Shown here one piece after another: positions 59,885 through 64,000 of a stretch of 64,000 nucleotides of DNA (its first letter is position 1; each line of letters starts with the position of its first letter). The notes beneath the pieces were generated by a model. It did not search any database, had not been told where the DNA came from, and was given only the letters and a program-made list of their open reading frames with translations. Source of the stretch: Woeseiaceae bacterium (GTDB lineage: Bacteria > Pseudomonadota > Gammaproteobacteria > Steroidobacterales > Woeseiaceae); contig JAJFKS010000033.1 of the NCBI GenBank assembly GCA_021773115.1, positions 248,001 through 312,000 on the forward strand, read 5' to 3'. The translations under genes and the position numbers were made by a program.

Positions 59885-61290
59885 AGATAGGGCGAAAATA
59901 GCGCAAATGCAGAGTCCCGCAGTCTTGTTGGCACCGATCGATTCACGAGCTGCTCGTACTGGATCGGCGTACTCGCTTTCACGACGGACTCAAAATGTGA
60001 ACGAAGCTCTGCACAAAACGTCAAGGAAAACACTTCAATCCCCAGCTCGTAGTTCAGTCGTAAGCTTCGTGGATCAAGGTTTGCTGAACCAATCAGGCAA
60101 TACTCGCGATCAACGCAAAGCAATTTCGAATGACAAAAAGGAGCAGGCTGGTAATAGGCCTCAACCCCCCATTTCAGCAACTCCATCAGCGTGTTGCGGT
60201 TGGCCCAATGGACGTAGAGTAAATTGTTCTTTGCTGGCAGAACAATTTGAACCCTGACGCCGCGCAGGGCTGCCGCCTGTAAGACAGAGATTAACTCCCT
60301 GCTCGGCAAGAAGTACGGTGTCATGATTTCAACACTCTCTTTTGCGCCACTAACAACGGACTGAATAGTCAATGCGAGTGCGTCCATCTCCCCGTCTGGC
60401 CCGTCAGGAATTGCTCGGCAATCGGCGTCGCCGCTCGCAGCCGGTTGAACCGGGGAATCATTTCTAAACGCCTCTCCGGTCGTAAAGTGCCAGTCGCGAT
60501 AAAAGATTTCCGCGAGGGAATTAGCAATCGGCCCACGCAACTCAAAATGCACATCCGATACCTTGCGCGGCTTTTCCTCCGAAGCGACGTGATCGTCGCT
60601 AATATTCATACCGCCGGCAAAAGCCGTATCGTGGTCGACGATCAGCAATTTGCGATGATTCCGAAGGTTGAGATAAATACTCGGAGGCAGCAATCGTGGA
60701 GGAAGAAAACGAGCAGCATTGATGCCGCGCTTCCTGAGCACTTTTGATGCCCTCTGCCAGGAATACATTTCGCCAATACCGTCGACCAGGACCAGGACCT
60801 GCACCCCTCGCTCAACCGCTGACACCAGCGCATCAGCGAAATTTGTCCCGACGCGATCAGTATTTAGTATATAGGTGGCCAGGAGCACCCGATTCTCAGC
60901 ACGATTGATCGAGTCAATCATTGCCGAGTAGGCGCTCTCACCGTTGTGAAGCGGCGTAACGCTATTGTGAGCTAAGGTTGACCGCCCAGTGATTCGTGCG
61001 CCTGCGGCTCTAATCCCGCTACCCGCTTTTTCCGGGCTCTGCGTTTGTTCACCACCTGCCTCGTATTCGATTGACAGAAACGACCGCTTGATATTCCTCG
61101 CCCTCGACCTGACGCGATTGATACCGAACAGGAAATAGGCGACGGGTCCGGCAAAGGGAATGAACAGGCAGACAATTATCCACCCCATTGCCGCGCGGGA
61201 ATCGCGTTTATATAGCAAGACATGATAAACGCCCCAGGTTGCGGGAGCCATGTGAAGAAGCGTAAGAAAATAGACTTCAAAAGCCGGCAC
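59881..61290 (-). CDS. cls: Cardiolipin synthase
   Basis: 469 aa; two N-terminal TMs (ATWGVYHVLLYKRDSRAAMGWIIVCLFIPFAGPVAYFLFGINR), two HxK(x4)D PLD motifs. Confidence 0.93.
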   Translation of the reverse strand: MPAFEVYFLTLLHMAPATWGVYHVLLYKRDSRAAMGWIIVCLFIPFAGPVAYFLFGINRVRSRARNIKRSFLSIEYEAGGEQTQSPEKAGSGIRAAGARITGRSTLAHNSVTPLHNGESAYSAMIDSINRAENRVLLATYILNTDRVGTNFADALVSAVERGVQVLVLVDGIGEMYSWQRASKVLRKRGINAARFLPPRLLPPSIYLNLRNHRKLLIVDHDTAFAGGMNISDDHVASEEKPRKVSDVHFELRGPIANSLAEIFYRDWHFTTGEAFRNDSPVQPAASGDADCRAIPDGPDGEMDALALTIQSVVSGAKESVEIMTPYFLPSRELISVLQAAALRGVRVQIVLPAKNNLLYVHWANRNTLMELLKWGVEAYYQPAPFCHSKLLCVDREYCLIGSANLDPRSLRLNYELGIEVFSLTFCAELRSHFESVVKASTPIQYEQLVNRSVPTRLRDSAFALFSPYL

Positions 61291-61437
61291 TACATTTTTT
61301 CCGGTTAGATATACGGGATGCTGAATAGTAACATTCCGCTGTTACGAGGCCCGATAGGTGAACGGAATACTGGATTACACCAATAATCTTTCACTACCGA
61401 TCAAGCTTGGCCTGTTTGTCGGGCTTGCCATTATTCG

Positions 61438-64000
61438 CTACTTCTTCAATATATTAGTGAACCCGCCTGAGACAAGCCGCGATACGTCGATTAGCGCCCG
61501 CGGAAGATTCAACACTCCACCCGGGCATGCCATATACCGCGGGTGCCACTCCGGACTAAATTTTTCCTTGTAATTTCGCAGTCCTTCGAAATTATAAAAG
61601 CTCTCTCCGTGCGTAAATATGAGGTGACCCAGTTTGTGCCACAACGGTGCCAGTGATCGTTGCTCCATACCCGACAACGGCGCCATACCCAGACTAAACC
61701 ACCGATAGTCGTTCGCCGTGCCCCACAGCATCAGTTGCGCGAACAGGTAGTCCATGACGCCTTTCGGTGCTTGCTGCGTGTAACGCATCAGATCGATGGA
61801 CAACTCACCACCTGCGGGCGCGGTCCAAAGATTGGCAAATGCGACAATTGCACCATCGACGCGTACGACGGCGCAATCGAAATTGGCGACGTAGGCTTCG
61901 GAGAATGAGCCAAGCGAAAATCCTTTCTCGGCAGTCGACTTGTCATTGAGCCAACTGTCTGAAACCCTGTGAAGCTCAACCAGGATAGATTCAACATTCG
62001 AGCGCGGTACCACCTCGAATGAGGCGCCGTCTCTGGTAGCGCGGCTCACTGCCTGCCGCAGGTCAGCGCGATGACTGCCCTGTAACGAAAATCCAGTCAA
62101 TGGAACACGACCGTCCTCACCGAGTTTCGCCAGCGTTAGCCCGAGATCCACATAAAGCGCGAGCGATTCTTCGGAAACCTGGTAAAACACGGGCCGACCG
62201 TCATGGCGATCGACCATCTCCCGAAATGCCCAAGCCAACTCCTCATGACACTCCGCCGGTCCAACCGGGCCTCCCATCGCAATCCAACTCGATCCGCAAA
62301 CCTGGTACATGATGAATGCGCGTTCGTCGGCGGACCACAAAAAGTGCTTGTCACCAAGAAGCGCGACATTCGCAGCCGCGTCTGTCGTGTTGGCAAGAAC
62401 CTTGAGGATCTTGTCGCGCTCACCTGGCGCCGGCTCAAGTACGATCGGGCGAGGACCGCTGCGTAGCACTTTCCACAACGCGAACGCCACGGCCACGATG
62501 GCTGCAAGCAAACTCGCACGCAACATCCTGGGCGCTTCAGCCTGAAACGCGAATTGCCACCACAGCTGATCGCTGTACTCAACATGACGGTAGCTCAACA
62601 ATCCAATCCACACAGACAAACCGATGACGATGACAATCGCAGCAATCCATTGCGCTGAAAATGACTGCCGCGCCAGGGAGCCCGTGCGATAGAATTCTTT
62701 GCGAGAGGCGTACAACACCGCCGCTATTGCGCACAGGATAACGGCTTCTTCGTAGTCGATACCCTTTGTCATTGAAACGAGTGCACCAACGAACAGTGCG
62801 CCGAGAGCAGTGACGTAAGCACCGTGCAAGCGTCGCATAAGCCCCCGTGCGAGAATCAGGAGCCCGACGCCGATGATACTTCCCACCATGTGGGACAGCT
62901 CCAGCATAGGTAACGGAATGCCTCCCGCAATCAAGTGCAATCTAGCTTCGATTGCAGGGCTGGCACCGGAAACCAGTAGCACCACACCGGCGAGGAAGAC
63001 ACCTATACCGGCGACATGCGGCGCAACACCGGAAAGCCAGTTGCCGGCGGCTTCAGCGGGCCGTCGGAGCATCTGACCGTGTTGACGAAGTTCGTGCGCC
63101 ACCAACAGCGCCAGTGCGATCATCAAAGGACCAACATAGTAGATCAGTCGATAGACAATAATGGTTGCAAGTAAGGCGGCCGAACTCACCTGGGGAAGCA
63201 GTGCTACTAGAACTGCTTCAAAAACTCCGACCCCTCCTGGCACGCTACTGACAATGCCGGCGCCGATCGCGAGAAGGTAAATACCCAGAAAGGGCAAGAA
63301 GCCGATGTGTAATTCCGGCTCTAAGAGAATGTACAGCGTTGCCGCGGCAAACGTCATATCCAAAATCGATATGACAATTTGTGTCAACGCGATAGAAGGT
63401 TTTGGCACCGCGACTTGCCAGCTACGAAACGTAATCGGTTCGCGACGGCGGAATGCGAGAATCAAATAGGCGATGGGCACCGCCAACAATAGCGTGCCCG
63501 CGACATTCAGCAAATCCGGCGAAGCTTTCAAAACAGCCGTATGCGTAGCGGGCATCAACAACAGCGCCATGCCCAGCAATCCAGATGCGCCCAGCACGAA
63601 CGTTACCGTCACAAACACGATGACTCGAGCGACGTCCGTCGCCGATAGTCCCGCCAGGGTATACATGCGATAGCGAATGGATCCGCCGGAAAGCGCCACA
63701 AGACCAACGTTGTGTCCAACGGCGTACGCCATGAATGCGGTCTGCGCAGACTGACGGTATGAGATCTGGCGATTGAGATAGCGAAATGCGGTTGCATCGT
63801 AAGCCGTCAATACCGCGTAACTGCACGCCGCGAAAAAGGCAGATAACAGCAGCACAGTCAGAGGAATACCGCGAACATGCTGCACCAGCGCATCGCGGGA
63901 GAGTCCCGCCAGTTCACGATGCAAGAACCAAAGCGCGACACTTAGAACGGCGACACTTAGCGTGGCACCGATAATTGTCTTAAGGTATTTGCGCCCTACC
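61438..64000 (-). CDS. mprF: MprF-like bifunctional lysyl-phosphatidylglycerol synthase/flippase (5' end beyond window)
   Basis: Multi-TM N-terminal flippase region; C-terminal DUF2156 domain (GDKHFLWSADERAFIMYQVCGSSWIAMGGPVGP...; APLSGMEQRSLAPLWHKLG); frame open to window end. Confidence 0.88.
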   Translation of the reverse strand, partial: VGRKYLKTIIGATLSVAVLSVALWFLHRELAGLSRDALVQHVRGIPLTVLLLSAFFAACSYAVLTAYDATAFRYLNRQISYRQSAQTAFMAYAVGHNVGLVALSGGSIRYRMYTLAGLSATDVARVIVFVTVTFVLGASGLLGMALLLMPATHTAVLKASPDLLNVAGTLLLAVPIAYLILAFRRREPITFRSWQVAVPKPSIALTQIVISILDMTFAAATLYILLEPELHIGFLPFLGIYLLAIGAGIVSSVPGGVGVFEAVLVALLPQVSSAALLATIIVYRLIYYVGPLMIALALLVAHELRQHGQMLRRPAEAAGNWLSGVAPHVAGIGVFLAGVVLLVSGASPAIEARLHLIAGGIPLPMLELSHMVGSIIGVGLLILARGLMRRLHGAYVTALGALFVGALVSMTKGIDYEEAVILCAIAAVLYASRKEFYRTGSLARQSFSAQWIAAIVIVIGLSVWIGLLSYRHVEYSDQLWWQFAFQAEAPRMLRASLLAAIVAVAFALWKVLRSGPRPIVLEPAPGERDKILKVLANTTDAAANVALLGDKHFLWSADERAFIMYQVCGSSWIAMGGPVGPAECHEELAWAFREMVDRHDGRPVFYQVSEESLALYVDLGLTLAKLGEDGRVPLTGFSLQGSHRADLRQAVSRATRDGASFEVVPRSNVESILVELHRVSDSWLNDKSTAEKGFSLGSFSEAYVANFDCAVVRVDGAIVAFANLWTAPAGGELSIDLMRYTQQAPKGVMDYLFAQLMLWGTANDYRWFSLGMAPLSGMEQRSLAPLWHKLGHLIFTHGESFYNFEGLRNYKEKFSPEWHPRYMACPGGVLNLPRALIDVSRLVSGGFTNILKK

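Noticed and set aside
1-64000. CRISPR arrays, tRNA/rRNA genes, transposases or integrases
   Set aside because: None recognised on either strand; mobility of the region is inferred only from gene content and relics, not from mobility genes.

Overview
The window is an almost entirely minus-strand, gene-dense accessory/metal-homeostasis region, probably from a gammaproteobacterium. It carries: a TonB receptor with two PepSY proteins; two MerR regulators; a complete nqrABCDEF operon plus an NqrM-like ORF; an FTR1 iron permease with an N-terminal cytochrome c domain; an accessory HflK/HflC pair; AidB-like acyl-CoA dehydrogenase, Cfa and an ICMT-like methyltransferase; glycogen genes (glgP, pgm, glgC and a lone CBM48 protein); a P1B ATPase with a CPD motif instead of CPC; a long co-directional array (porin, two cytochromes c, MerR, Rieske, CopA, cupredoxin, PII-like, DUF5676, AckA, Xfp, truncated transaldolase, FAD oxidoreductase, EamA, PLD/Cls, hydrolase); a Cus/Czc-type RND tripartite efflux operon; TrkH-LRR; Cls; and MprF (cut by the window end). 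The most striking non-gene signal is a set of nine MerR-type promoter/operators, each with a -35 (TTGACC-like), exactly 20 bp of dyad spacer and a -10 (TAgcaT-like). They sit upstream of nqr, hflKC, glgP, glgC, the CPD-ATPase/pgm operon, an esterase, the porin-CopA-Xfp array, the Cus operon and the MerR/methyltransferase operon. This suggests a single MerR-family regulon linking metal efflux to sodium-pumping respiration, glycogen turnover and the phosphoketolase bypass. Several gene remnants (S9 peptidase, APC-type permease, CopB, transaldolase) suggest repeated assembly and decay. All family calls come from reading the translations by eye; no database search was run.
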